Assembly (NCBI GenBank): GCA_903822975.1
Contig: CAIJRD010000012.1
Coordinates: forward strand, 248,001-312,000
Length of the DNA stretch: 64,000 nt
DNA from: an uncultured Sinobacteraceae bacterium
GTDB taxonomy: Bacteria; Pseudomonadota; Gammaproteobacteria; Nevskiales; Nevskiaceae
Direction: 5' to 3'
Shown: piece after piece, positions 1 through 9,863 of the stretch
Layout of the letters: every line of letters starts with the position of its first letter
How positions within the stretch are numbered: the stretch's first letter is position 1
Notes under the pieces: generated by a model
The model's database searches: none
Told to the model about the DNA's origin: nothing
The model's input: the letters and a program-made list of their open reading frames with translations, nothing else
Program-made: the position numbers and the translations under genes

Positions 1-19
1 CGCAGTGCCTTGCAGCGAC

Positions 20-628
20 TCAAGCCAGATCGCGATAACGACGTCGACGACTACCACCTGCGAGCCAGGGCAGCACCAGCCCGAGGAACACGCCGCCGCC
101 GACCAGTGCGGCACCGGTGATCAGCATCTGACGCCGCGCCTGGCCTTCGTCGAAGCGACGTTCGAGTGCAGCTGCGGCCTGCTCGCGCGCCGCCAGCGTC
201 TCGCGCAACTGATCGTTGTCGGCCGCCATCTGCAGCGCCGGCTTGGCCTTCTCCAGTTGCTGCTGAGCAGTCTGCTGTTCGTGCTGCAGCGATTGGATCT
301 GCGCGTTCGCATCCTGCAACTGGCTGCGCAGCTGAACGAGCTGATCCTTCGCAGCGGGTTGATCGGAGATGAAGCGCGCGGTGACCCAGCCTTCACGGCC
401 ATCGGCGGTGCGCACGCGCGCAAAACTATCGGGACCGAGCACTTCAAGCACGCTGACGCGTGCACCGCTCTTCAGCGCACCCAAGGGCGCAGCATCGTTA
501 CTCGGCTTTTCGCGCAGCGTCACGCTGATGTCGTCGGAGATGTACTGCTGATGTCCGGACGATTGCGCCATTGCAACTGGCAGCATCAACGAGGCTACGA
601 TGATGAGAACAACTGGCTTTACATTCAT
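20..628 (-). CDS. SH3 and membrane-anchor domain protein (TIGR04211-like)
   Basis: Predicted envelope protein of 202 residues. It shows a signal peptide (residues 1-21, cleavage likely after AMA), one bacterial SH3 domain (about 30-92, with LREKPS and GREGWV segments), a Gln/Leu-rich coiled coil (about 95-165), one membrane helix (about 168-190) and a short Arg-rich tail. This order matches the SH3-and-anchor family (YgiM-like), whose precise role is not known; binding to the cell wall or to another envelope protein through the SH3 domain is inference. ATG at 628 is preferred because it puts the signal peptide at the N terminus; an upstream start would add 26 residues. The stop is at 20-22, so the gene is complete. 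It is divergent from the MFS gene. Confidence 0.85.
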   Translation of the reverse strand: MNVKPVVLIIVASLMLPVAMAQSSGHQQYISDDISVTLREKPSNDAAPLGALKSGARVSVLEVLGPDSFARVRTADGREGWVTARFISDQPAAKDQLVQLRSQLQDANAQIQSLQHEQQTAQQQLEKAKPALQMAADNDQLRETLAAREQAAAALERRFDEGQARRQMLITGAALVGGGVFLGLVLPWLAGGSRRRRYRDLA

Positions 629-776
629 CGTCGTCGGAGTGTAACAACCGATCGCCGGATTGAACACCCTGCGACCTGAATGCCTGCATACGATCCGTGC
701 GTGCACCTTGCTTGCGCCTGCACTTTTTCATTCGCACGACTTCGCTGCCGCGAACTCGTCGCCAAAATTCCGGTCC

Positions 777-2225
777 ATGCCGCAATCAATGAACGCCTCA
801 TCGAAAATGATTCCGGTGCCGCTCGCGCACCGGACTGTGCTGGTGCCGCTGATCGTGGCCTGCGCCTTGTTCATGGAAAATCTCGACTCCACTGTGATCG
901 CTACCGCACTGCCGGCGATCGCACAGTCGTTCAACGAGAATCCGCTGCGGCTGAGTCTGGCCATCACCTCGTACCTGCTGAGCCTCGCGGTGTTCATTCC
1001 GCTCAGCGGTTGGGTGGCCGATCACTTCGGCGCACGCCGCGTGTTCCGCAATGCGATTCTGGTTTTCACCCTCGGCTCGGTGCTCTGCGGTCTGTCGCGG
1101 ACGATGCCGGAGTTGGTGGCCGCACGCATCCTGCAAGGCATCGGCGGCGCGATGATGGTGCCGGTGGGTCGTCTCGTATTGCTGCGCAAGATTCCCAAGA
1201 GCGATCTGGTGCGCGCGATGTCGTATCTGACCGTTCCCGCACTGCTGGCACCGATCATCGGTCCACCCATCGGCGGCTTTCTGGCGACGTATGTGTCCTG
1301 GCGCTGGATCTTCTTCATCAACGTACCGATCGGTGTGGTCGGCTACTGGCTGGTGTCGCGTTACATCGAAGAAGTCCGATCAGCCGAACGGCCACCTTTG
1401 GATTTTCGCGGTTGGCTGCTGGTCGGCAGTGGACTGGCCGGCACCGTGCTCGGCTTCGAGAGTCTGGGCAAGGGCGTGCTGCCGGCGAGTTGGGATTGGC
1501 TGATGCTGATCGGCGGCGGCGTGCTGCTCGGTGGCTACGCGATCTATGCGCGTGGTCGCGCGCATGCCATCGTCGACCTCAGCCTGATGCGCGTGCCGAC
1601 CTTCAATGTCTCCTTGACTGGCGGCAGTGTGTTCCGCTTCGGCACCGGCGCGTTCACGCTGCTGATGCCCTTGATGCTGCAGCTTGGCTTTGGACTGTCG
1701 CCTGCCGCATCGGGCGCGCTGACGTTTGCGGGCGCAGTCGGCGCGCTGCTGATGAAGACGACAGCACGCAGAATCGTTCAGGCATTCGGATTCCGTCGCG
1801 TGCTGATCCTGAATTCGCTGATCGTCGGCGCGTATTTGATCAGCTGCGGATTGCTGCGGCCGTCGACACCGCACGTGTTGATCGTCGCGCTGCTGATGGT
1901 CGGTGGATTCTTCAATTCGCTGCAGTTCACCTGCATCAACACGATGGCATTTGCGGATCTCGACGAGACGCGCATGAGCCAGGCCACCAGTTTTTCCAGC
2001 ACGGCACAGCAACTCGCGCTGAGTATCGGCGTCGGCATTGCCTCGCAGCTGCTGCATTTGATCCTGATGCTCGACCATCGCAGCAATCCCGGCGCGGCCG
2101 ATTTCGCCATCGCTTTCGGCGTCGTCGGCATGCTGACCTGCCTGTCGGCACTGCTGTACGTTCGACTGCGCAGTGACGCCGGCAGCAGCGTCAGCGGACA
2201 CGTGCTGACGCCTGCGCGCAGTTAG
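777..2225 (+). CDS. MFS transporter, DHA2 (EmrB/QacA) drug-export family
   Basis: Inner-membrane proton-driven exporter of about 482 residues with roughly 14 hydrophobic helices, as in the DHA2 family. Visible signatures are LDSTVIATALP in helix 1 (DHA2 motif D1), GWVADHFGARRVF (motif A, loop 2-3), RILQGIGGAMMVPVGR (motif B) and GPPIGGFLATYVSWRW (motif C, antiporter motif). The substrate cannot be predicted; family members export hydrophobic drugs, dyes or metabolites. Several ATGs (777, 789, 807) lie just ahead of helix 1 and none has a clear ribosome site, so the start is uncertain by about ten residues. No EmrA-like adaptor or TolC-like gene lies beside it, so it probably works alone in the inner membrane. 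Confidence 0.88.
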   Translation: MPQSMNASSKMIPVPLAHRTVLVPLIVACALFMENLDSTVIATALPAIAQSFNENPLRLSLAITSYLLSLAVFIPLSGWVADHFGARRVFRNAILVFTLGSVLCGLSRTMPELVAARILQGIGGAMMVPVGRLVLLRKIPKSDLVRAMSYLTVPALLAPIIGPPIGGFLATYVSWRWIFFINVPIGVVGYWLVSRYIEEVRSAERPPLDFRGWLLVGSGLAGTVLGFESLGKGVLPASWDWLMLIGGGVLLGGYAIYARGRAHAIVDLSLMRVPTFNVSLTGGSVFRFGTGAFTLLMPLMLQLGFGLSPAASGALTFAGAVGALLMKTTARRIVQAFGFRRVLILNSLIVGAYLISCGLLRPSTPHVLIVALLMVGGFFNSLQFTCINTMAFADLDETRMSQATSFSSTAQQLALSIGVGIASQLLHLILMLDHRSNPGAADFAIAFGVVGMLTCLSALLYVRLRSDAGSSVSGHVLTPARS

Positions 2226-2424
2226 ACGTCGTTCTGGCTCCCGCGACGTGCGAAGTCGCTGAGTGCTGCGGATTCGCCGAGCGCTCGTTTGAAATGGCAG
2301 GTTTTGTCGCGCGTGGTGCGTAGTTCCTGAGGTCGCGTTATTGCGCATGGCCACTCGCGCGCGACCGCCGACTCGTACACTAGGGCCAGTATCCAGATCC
2401 GCCCGGCACTTCGAGGAGCATCCC

Positions 2425-2688
2425 GTGGACGACATCGAACTACGCATTCAACTGCAACGTCTGCGCGACGAGTACGACCAGCTGCCGGCGGATGCGTCCG
2501 CAAGACCTCAACTCGCGGAACTGATCGGCGCGGTTGAGCAGCACTTGGCGCAAGCGAGCGGCGCGCAGACGCAAGATCAGCTTCGTGAAGGCATCGACAA
2601 TGCGATTCGCCGTTTCGAAGTCGAACATCCGAAGCTCACAGCCACGCTCGGAAGTCTGCTCGATACGCTGAGTTCGATGGGAATCTAG
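2425..2688 (+). CDS. DUF4404 family protein
   Basis: Small soluble, probably cytoplasmic protein of 87 residues, mostly helical and charged, matching the DUF4404 pattern (LRxQLQRLRDEY at the start; IRRFEVEHPKLTATLG and LLDTLSSMGI at the end). The function of the family is unknown. The start is GTG at 2425: GAGGAG at 2413-2418 stands six bases ahead, and the resulting VDDIELRIQLQ matches the usual N terminus. An ATG in the same frame at 2341 would add 28 Arg-rich residues not typical of the family. It is a single gene between the MFS gene and a secreted Tyr/Gly protein. Confidence 0.8.
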   Translation: MDDIELRIQLQRLRDEYDQLPADASARPQLAELIGAVEQHLAQASGAQTQDQLREGIDNAIRRFEVEHPKLTATLGSLLDTLSSMGI

Positions 2689-2791
2689 CCCGCACGTCAT
2701 CGCTCCAGAACGGCGCTGCAACAACTCGGCGCCGGTTCAGATTCAGTTCAGCCGCACTTGATAGCCTGCTCGCGTGATCAGGAGAAGTGCG

Positions 2792-3118
2792 ATGAAAAAA
2801 CTCTTACTCGGAACCGTACTGGCCGCTAGCCTGCTGGCTCCGTTGGCCGCCTCGGCACACACCAATTTATCCATCGGCCTGGGCCTCGGAATTCCGGCCT
2901 ACGGTCCTGCGTATGCGCCGGCACCGGTGTATTACGCACCGCCGCCGCCGGTGTACTACGCGCCGGCGCCGGTTTATTACGGTGGCCCCGCTTACTACGG
3001 CGCGCCGGTTGTATTCGGTGGTGCTTACTACCACGGCGGCGGCTACTACCACGGTGGCGGCTACTATCATGGCGGTGGCTACGGTGGCTACTACCGCGGC
3101 GGTCACGGCTGGCGTTAA
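2792..3118 (+). CDS. Small secreted Tyr/Gly/Pro-rich repeat protein
   Basis: A 108-residue exported protein. Residues 1-22 form a clear signal peptide (MKKLLLGTVLAASLL, ending ASA). The mature part is low complexity: first PAPVYYAPPPPVYYAPAP, then four near-perfect YYHGGG/YYRGG units (about 80-106), rich in Tyr, Gly and His. Similar short proteins occur widely in proteobacteria without assigned function; surface adhesion or metal binding by the His/Tyr repeats is only a guess. AGGAGAA at 2780-2786 supports ATG 2792 over the upstream in-frame ATG. The repeats are also direct DNA repeats of 15-18 bp (about 3022-3090) and may vary in copy number between strains. Confidence 0.75.
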   Translation: MKKLLLGTVLAASLLAPLAASAHTNLSIGLGLGIPAYGPAYAPAPVYYAPPPPVYYAPAPVYYGGPAYYGAPVVFGGAYYHGGGYYHGGGYYHGGGYGGYYRGGHGWR

Positions 3119-3290
3119 TCGTCCTCGAACGACGTCCGCCGACGAACACAGTCGGAGGGCATTGTCGGCAGCATGTGGCATCCGAATCGCCGGCCGAGAG
3201 GCTGGCGATTTCGTTTGCGCCGTCCAACTTCGCGAACGCTCACCTGTTAGGGCCGATAGAATCGACCCATTCCATCGGCGTTAGCCTGCA

Positions 3291-3704
3291 ATGTTGACGA
3301 TCAATTCACGCATCAGCATTCCGCTCACGGAAATCGACATGAGCGCGATGCGTGCGCAAGGCGCCGGTGGTCAGAACGTCAACAAGACTTCCACCGCCGT
3401 GCACCTGCGTTTCGATGTGCCCGCTTCGTCGCTGCCCGACGAGGCCAAGGCGCGCCTGCTGGCACTCGCCGATCAACGACTGACACGCGACGGCGTGATC
3501 GTGATCAAAGCCCAGCAGAGCCGTAGCCAGGAACAGAATCGGGCGGATGCCTTGGAACGGCTGCAGAGCTTGATTCGCGACGCGCTGGTGGTCACGCGCA
3601 GGCGCAAGGCAACAAAACCGACGCGCGCATCGAAGCTGCGTCGGGTTGAGGGGAAGACGCGTCGCGGTCAGCTGAAATCACTGCGTACGCGTATCGACGA
3701 CTGA
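3291..3704 (+). CDS. arfB: Alternative ribosome-rescue factor ArfB (YaeJ), peptidyl-tRNA hydrolase
   Basis: ArfB binds stalled non-stop ribosomes and hydrolyses the peptidyl-tRNA in the P site. The 137-residue protein has the release-factor GGQ loop at residues 26-28 in the context GAGGQNVNKTSTAVHL, and a long basic C-terminal tail (RRRKATKPTRASKLRRVEGK) that in the E. coli protein enters the empty mRNA channel. Size (about 140) and both elements fit ArfB and distinguish it from PrfA/PrfB, which have extra N-terminal domains. ATG 3291 has no strong ribosome site. It is a single gene, convergent with the hydrolase that ends at 3826. Confidence 0.93.
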   Translation: MLTINSRISIPLTEIDMSAMRAQGAGGQNVNKTSTAVHLRFDVPASSLPDEAKARLLALADQRLTRDGVIVIKAQQSRSQEQNRADALERLQSLIRDALVVTRRRKATKPTRASKLRRVEGKTRRGQLKSLRTRIDD

Positions 3705-3825
3705 TCGCCTATCGACTGACGCCGCGGCGATGGCTCGGTCGCTGAAGCGCCGCTGCGCAGATGTCCTGGTTCGCCTTCAGATACCCGCTCGCGAACCACA
3801 GCATCCTTGTGCGACGCCGCCTTGA

Positions 3826-4791
3826 TCAGGCCGCGTTCGCCGCCAGCGGCACCAGCTCTTCCAGCTTGCGCGCGCGACTGCGCAGACGCTCGCCGCGGCC
3901 AGTCTGCTCGGTATGGGCGATATGCCGCAGGATCGAACTCACCATGCGCGGGATCAATGGATCGGGCAGATCGTGTCCCATGCCCTGCACGATTTCGAGC
4001 TGCGCCCCGGGGATGTGTTCGACCAGTTCGTAGGCGGCGGCCACCGGGATCAGGCGATCGGCGGCGCCATGCAGAATCAGCGTCGGCACGCGAATCGAAG
4101 ACAGCAGCTTGAGCCGGCTGCCGGAGGCGAGGATCGCCAAGGTCTGGCGCGCCAACCCCGGCGGATAACTGCTGCGCGCGAATCCTTCTTCGATTCGCGA
4201 ACGCAACTCTTCCTCGCTCGGCTGATAGTCGGGACTGCAGATCAGACGCCAGGTCCCCATGGCGTGCTGCACCAGCGTTTCGCGATCTGCGGTGCCCGGA
4301 CGCTTGACCATGCGCAGACGAATTTTCCAGGCCGGGCCGGGCAACTTGGGATTGCCGCTGCTCGACATCACCGAGGTCAGGCTGCTCAGGCGGTGTGGAA
4401 ATTTTGCGGCGAGAATCTGCGCGATCATGCCGCCCATCGATGTACCGATGACGTGCGCGCGTTTGATCTTCAGGGCATCGAGCAGCGCCACGGCGTCCTG
4501 CGCCATGTCGTCGAGCGTGTAGTGCGCCTTCACCGGCAGCCCCAGCGTATACGCGATACCGGCGCGCAGCAGGCGCGGCTTGCCGGCCGCATCGATCTTG
4601 CTCGACAGGCCGACGTCGCGGTTGTCGTAGCGGATCACGTAGTAGCCCGCTTCAGCCAGCGCGCGGCAGAAACTCTCGGGCCACAGCGTCAACTGACCGC
4701 CGAGTCCCATCACCAGCAGAATCGCCGGCGCCTGCGGACGACCGAAGGTTTCGTACTCGAAAGTCAGACCGTTGGCGAGAATCTGGGACAT
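3826..4791 (-). CDS. Alpha/beta-fold hydrolase
   Basis: Soluble alpha/beta hydrolase of 321 residues. Features in order: oxyanion-type VMGLGG segment (about 27-32), YDNRDVGLS (55-63) as in many esterase/haloalkane-like members, nucleophile elbow GTSMGG with Ser118, acidic residue in LILHGAADRLIP, and the catalytic His in GMGHDLP. The triad is complete. The substrate is unknown; sequence style resembles the general hydrolases/aclacinomycin-methylesterase-like proteins common in actinobacteria and gammaproteobacteria. ATG 4791 is preferred since MSQILANGLTFEYE is a typical family N terminus; the ATG at 5034 would add 81 residues overlapping the divergent SET gene. There is no signal peptide. 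Confidence 0.85.
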   Translation of the reverse strand: MSQILANGLTFEYETFGRPQAPAILLVMGLGGQLTLWPESFCRALAEAGYYVIRYDNRDVGLSSKIDAAGKPRLLRAGIAYTLGLPVKAHYTLDDMAQDAVALLDALKIKRAHVIGTSMGGMIAQILAAKFPHRLSSLTSVMSSSGNPKLPGPAWKIRLRMVKRPGTADRETLVQHAMGTWRLICSPDYQPSEEELRSRIEEGFARSSYPPGLARQTLAILASGSRLKLLSSIRVPTLILHGAADRLIPVAAAYELVEHIPGAQLEIVQGMGHDLPDPLIPRMVSSILRHIAHTEQTGRGERLRSRARKLEELVPLAANAA

Positions 4792-4919
4792 GGCGCTACT
4801 CGTGTGTGAACCAATTGCGACGAAATTGTTGCATGTCTGAGACACTTCTGTGTTACACCCGGTTCGACGCTTGAGCGACAATAGTTGCCCCCCCTTTTCG
4901 ACTGTTTCCCGACTGCCCG

Positions 4920-5405
4920 ATGCCTCGCTCGATCCTTGTGCGCCGTTCGCCGATCCACGGCAACGGTGTGTTTGCCGCGAAAGACCTGCCCGCCGAAAAA
5001 TATGTGATTCGCTACCGCGGCCGCCTGTTGACACACGCGCAGGCCGACAAGCGATACTCCGAGAATGCGGAGACCGGTCACACCTTTCTGTTCATCCTCA
5101 ACGATCAGTACGTTATCGACGGCAATCAGCAGGGCAACGACGCCCGCTGGATCAATCACAGCTGCGCGCCGAACTGTCAGCCGGTGCTGGTCGAATACGA
5201 AGGTCGTGATCGCAAGCTGGATCGCGTGATGATTGAAACGCTGCGCCCGATCAAGGCCGGCGAAGAGCTCACTTACGACTACGGCATCACGCTCGAACAT
5301 CGCCACACGGCGCGCTTGAAGAAGCTGTGGCAGTGCCTCTGCGGCAATCCCAACTGCAGCGGAACGCTGCTCAAGCCGAAGTCGCGCAAGCGCTCGGCGG
5401 CCTGA
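4920..5405 (+). CDS. SET-domain protein (protein-lysine methyltransferase fold)
   Basis: A 161-residue protein made almost wholly of a SET domain, using S-adenosylmethionine to methylate lysines in family members. Visible motifs: HGNGVFAAKDLPA (residues 13-25, SET motif I), WINHSCAPNC (77-86, the RFINHSCxPN motif of the cofactor site), ELTYDYG (about 117-122, catalytic Tyr) and a post-SET cysteine cluster CLCGNPNCSG (about 139-148) that would bind zinc together with Cys86. The C terminus is basic. Bacterial SET proteins of this size are often annotated as SET domain-containing-lysine N-methyltransferases, but substrates are generally unknown. It lies 27 nt ahead of rluF on the same strand and may be cotranscribed. 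Confidence 0.9.
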   Translation: MPRSILVRRSPIHGNGVFAAKDLPAEKYVIRYRGRLLTHAQADKRYSENAETGHTFLFILNDQYVIDGNQQGNDARWINHSCAPNCQPVLVEYEGRDRKLDRVMIETLRPIKAGEELTYDYGITLEHRHTARLKKLWQCLCGNPNCSGTLLKPKSRKRSAA

Positions 5406-5432
5406 TCGGCGGGGCGATACGGCGGACATGCG

Positions 5433-6149
5433 GTGCGCCTGAACAAATTCATCAGCGAGACCGGCGTGTGCTCGCGCCGCGAAGCGGACAAGTGGATCGA
5501 GGGCGGTCGCGTCAGCATCAACGGCGTGCGCGCCGGGCTCGGCACCCAGGTCAACGCAGGCGACGAGGTTCGCGTCGATGGCCAGCCAATCGCCGCACGG
5601 CCGAAGGGTGTCTATATCGCGCTGAACAAGCCGGTCGGCATCACCTGCACCACCGAGCGCCATATCGACGGCAACATCGTCGACTTCATCAATCACCCGC
5701 AGCGCATATTTCCGATCGGCCGGCTCGACAAGGATTCCGAAGGGCTGATCCTGCTGACCAACAACGGCGACATCGTCAATGAAATCCTGCGCGCCGAGAA
5801 TCATCACGACAAGGAATATCTGGTCACCATCGACCAGCCGGTCACGCCGACGTTCCTCGCCGGGATGTCCGCCGGCGTCTACCTGCCCGAACTCGGCGTG
5901 ATGACCAAGCCCTGCACGGTGGCCCGCATCGGCAGCCGTGGCGACGGCCACACGTTCAGGATCGTGTTGACGCAGGGACTCAATCGGCAGATTCGCCGCA
6001 TGTGCGAAAGCTTCGGCTACGAAGTGCGACGACTGCAGCGCGTGCGCATCATCAATATCCGGCTCGGCAATCTAAAGCCGGGACAATGGCGCGATCTCAG
6101 TACCGAGGAACTGCAAGGCTTGCTGCCGACACCCGAACTGCTGCGCTGA
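5433..6149 (+). CDS. rluF: 23S rRNA pseudouridine(2604) synthase RluF
   Basis: Isomerises uridine to pseudouridine in 23S rRNA (position 2604 in E. coli). The 238-residue protein has an N-terminal S4 RNA-binding domain (residues 1-50, [18 protein letters not shown]), then the RsuA/RluB/E/F catalytic domain with [18 protein letters not shown] containing the catalytic Asp, and the conserved [20 protein letters not shown]. The phrase [11 protein letters not shown] is typical of RluF rather than RluB/RluE. The start is GTG at 5433; an ATG at 5428 is in another frame. It follows the SET gene and ends about 40 bp before the heptamer repeat array. Confidence 0.92.
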   Translation: MRLNKFISETGVCSRREADKWIEGGRVSINGVRAGLGTQVNAGDEVRVDGQPIAARPKGVYIALNKPVGITCTTERHIDGNIVDFINHPQRIFPIGRLDKDSEGLILLTNNGDIVNEILRAENHHDKEYLVTIDQPVTPTFLAGMSAGVYLPELGVMTKPCTVARIGSRGDGHTFRIVLTQGLNRQIRRMCESFGYEVRRLQRVRIINIRLGNLKPGQWRDLSTEELQGLLPTPELLR

Positions 6150-6187
6150 AGGCCGCTGCACACGGTTCGATGGCGGACGTCGCATCC

Positions 6188-6248
6188 CGAACCTCGAACT
6201 TCGAACCTCGAACCTCGAACCTCGAACCTCGAACCTCGAACCTCGAAC
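6188..6248. repeat. Tandem heptanucleotide repeat (CGAACCT)n
   Basis: Eight full copies of the 7-mer CGAACCT plus five bases of a ninth; the second copy is CGAACTT and all others are identical. It lies between the convergent genes rluF (ends 6149) and the serine hydrolase (ends 6303). It is open in several frames on both strands simply because 7 is not a multiple of 3; I do not regard those frames as coding. Confidence 0.97.
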
Positions 6249-6302
6249 ATTCTGGTATGCAGATCGAACGCTACTTTCAATGTAGCGCCGGCCGCGACTA
6301 TC

Positions 6303-7550
6303 TCAGCTGCAGCGCTTGCAGATCTCGTTGAGCAGCTTGGCGAGCGCCACCAGGTGCGTGCCGACAATGGCCTTGCCGGTGGTCAAGATCGCGGCCGAAA
6401 TATCGCGGTCGGGATCGGCCCAACCCAGTACGTTCATGAAGCCGAGATGCCCGAAGGCGTTGTGCGTGAACGGGCCGTACAGCCCCGCCGGATTGACGCC
6501 GAGCATCATGCCCTCGCTGTAGCGCATGGGAATCAGCATCGAACGATCGAAATTGATTCGACCTACCGGTTTGATTGCGCGCGCAACCGTGGCGCGCTCC
6601 AGGACGCGTCTCCCCTGCCATTCACCACCGTCGAGCAGCATCTGGAAGAAGCGCGAGGTTTCGTCGGCGGTTGCGTACAGGTTGCCGGCCGGAATCACGG
6701 CGTTCATGAAGGCCTCGGTGTTGGAGGCATCCACCACATCTTCGAATGGCACCAGCAACACCCGCTCGGCAACCTTCGAGACCGGAAACAGCACCGGTGC
6801 ACCGGCGCTGTAGTTCAACGCGACGTCGCGGCGATAGCGCTTCGGTAAACCGTAGCTGAAGTGTTTGAGACCGAGCGGCTTGCGAATGCGCGCATCGAGA
6901 TAGTGCTGCAACGAGTCGCCGGTCACGCGCTGCAGGATCTCCGCGAGGATGAAGCCGCCCGTGATCGCGTGATAGGCCATGCGACGCGTATGCGAAGGCG
7001 GCGCCTTGCAGATCAGCTCAACCACGCGGTCCCAGTCGTTGAGCAATTCGACCTTGCGTTCATGCGGCGCCAGTTCGATGGTCGGAAATCCGCCGCGATG
7101 GGCCAGCACATCGGCAATGGTGGTAGCAGCTTTGCCGGCACGTCCGAAGCCCGGAATGTAGTGCGCGACACGCTGGTCGAGATCGATCGCACCTTCCTCG
7201 GCCAGTTTGTGGATCAGCACCGCAGTGACGGCCTTCGACGCCGAGAACAGACAAATCGGTGTGGTCGGCGTCAGCAGCTGCTTGGGGACGGTTGCGGCAT
7301 CGCGCGGTCCGTTGCCGCGTGCGTGTCCGAGGCTGCGATTCAGCGCGATCTCGCCGCGACGGCGCAGACAGATCGAGATTCCTGGATACGCGCGTGATCG
7401 ATACAGGCCCTCAACCGCCTGCCAGATCGCCTCGACGTCGTCGGCCTTGAGTCCGCCCGCTCCGGCAGGCTGCTCGCTTACCGTTGCGATTGCGGTGACG
7501 CCTTCGAGCGTCGCCGGCACGCGCACTTTGTACTTGGAAAAGAAAGTCAT
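6303..7550 (-). CDS. Serine hydrolase, beta-lactamase/penicillin-binding-protein fold (EstB-like)
   Basis: A 415-residue class C beta-lactamase-fold protein. The SxxK nucleophile motif is Ser103-Ala-Ser-Lys106 in CLFSASKAVTA; the second-motif tyrosine is in MAYHAITGG (YHA where beta-lactamases have YxN); further family marks are LAHRGGFP and GHLGFMNVLGWADP near the C terminus. The protein starts without a signal peptide, so an intracellular esterase or peptidase is more likely than an antibiotic-degrading enzyme. ATG 7550 is the first start in the frame and has only a weak upstream AGG. It is 178 nt downstream of the divergent-side adhC gene on the same strand. Confidence 0.85.
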   Translation of the reverse strand: MTFFSKYKVRVPATLEGVTAIATVSEQPAGAGGLKADDVEAIWQAVEGLYRSRAYPGISICLRRRGEIALNRSLGHARGNGPRDAATVPKQLLTPTTPICLFSASKAVTAVLIHKLAEEGAIDLDQRVAHYIPGFGRAGKAATTIADVLAHRGGFPTIELAPHERKVELLNDWDRVVELICKAPPSHTRRMAYHAITGGFILAEILQRVTGDSLQHYLDARIRKPLGLKHFSYGLPKRYRRDVALNYSAGAPVLFPVSKVAERVLLVPFEDVVDASNTEAFMNAVIPAGNLYATADETSRFFQMLLDGGEWQGRRVLERATVARAIKPVGRINFDRSMLIPMRYSEGMMLGVNPAGLYGPFTHNAFGHLGFMNVLGWADPDRDISAAILTTGKAIVGTHLVALAKLLNEICKRCS

Positions 7551-7728
7551 CGCCTGTTTCGGTCCATCCTGACCGCGCTGTTAGTCGCGAGCGCCGCGCC
7601 GCCGCAACCGGTTGCTTCCCGCTGTTCGACTCGCGCAAAGTGCCGCGATTATGTCAGTTCTACGACAGTGAACCGATGCCGCGCCCGCTTCGATCAACGC
7701 GACCCCGACTCGTGTCGAAGACGCGCCG

Positions 7729-9206
<1,478 letters not shown>

Positions 9207-9234
9207 AGAAAAACCCCGCCGAAGCGGGGTTTGT
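9207..9234 (-). terminator. Rho-independent terminator of csp
   Basis: Perfect inverted repeat AAACCCCGC/GCGGGGTTT (9211-9219 with 9224-9232) around a CGAA loop. Read on the minus strand it is followed by a T-run, 23 nt after the csp stop. Confidence 0.9.
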
Positions 9235-9254
9235 AAAACTGTTGAAGTGGCTGC

Positions 9255-9467
9255 TTAGAGCGGCTTGATCGCCGTCGCCTGCATGCCCTTCGGGCCGCGC
9301 TTGGCTTCGTACTGCACGCGCTGGCCTTCTTTCAGGGTCTTGAAGCCCGTGCCCTGGATTTCCTTGAAGTGTGCGAAAAGATCTTCGCCACCGTCGCTCG
9401 GGGTGATGAAGCCAAAGCCCTTGGCGTCGTTGAACCACTTAACCGTGCCGGTCGTGACATTGCTCAT
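9255..9467 (-). CDS. Cold-shock protein, CspA family
   Basis: A 70-residue single cold-shock domain (OB fold) that binds single-stranded RNA/DNA and melts RNA structure. RNP1 is KGFGFITP and RNP2 is DLFAHF; the N terminus [15 protein letters not shown] is canonical. AGGAACG lies just ahead of ATG 9467. The leader is long, about 150 nt if the promoter below is right, as is usual for cspA-type genes whose mRNA leader controls translation by temperature. The paralogue type (CspA, CspC, CspD and so on) cannot be told from this sequence alone. A strong terminator follows, so it is monocistronic. Confidence 0.95.
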   Translation of the reverse strand: MSNVTTGTVKWFNDAKGFGFITPSDGGEDLFAHFKEIQGTGFKTLKEGQRVQYEAKRGPKGMQATAIKPL

Positions 9468-9863
9468 TGAAACGTTCCTATGATGATTGATGATGTACGG
9501 ACTAAACCGTCCGCAGGTGCATACGAATCAAGAAACGTAACCGGAGTCTTGCAACGACGCACCGCCCGAAAGCGGAGGATGAAGGTTCGCGGACAAACGG
9601 CTTGAAGCGACTGCGCCTCCGACTTTATACGTTTGCAACCTGTCCGTCCATACTCTTTTTGTTGCGCGATTTCGGCCGCCCCGAGCCCGCCAATGGGGCG
9701 CCGGCGCGCCTTTAGAGGGCACCGATGGCGTGCCCTGAACCCCGCTCGTGAACTCGGCATAAGGTCGACTCCGGTCCACCCTGCGGGGATTACCGATTGA
9801 ACAGGCCCCAATCAGCAGCTTGATCGATTGTGAGCCGCGTGGTCTGCCGACCGGCCGCATTCT
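9468..9863. other. Intergenic region: csp leader and dadA downstream region
   Basis: About 395 bp. The part next to csp is its probable untranslated leader and promoter. Further up is a 7-bp hairpin (AGGGCAC/GTGCCCT, 9716-9736) about 130 bp beyond the end of the DadA-like gene; it lacks a T-run, so I do not call it a terminator. No gene seen. Confidence 0.5.
9624..9652 (-). promoter_or_regulatory. Possible csp promoter
   Basis: On the minus strand a TATAAA box lies at 9629-9624, which would give a leader of about 150 nt before the csp start; the -35 region is poor. The long leader is what is expected for the family, but the call is tentative. Confidence 0.3.

Noticed and set aside
6303..7550. 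Antibiotic-resistance beta-lactamase
   Set aside because: It has the fold and SxxK, but no signal peptide and an atypical YHA second motif; general esterase or peptidase is likelier.
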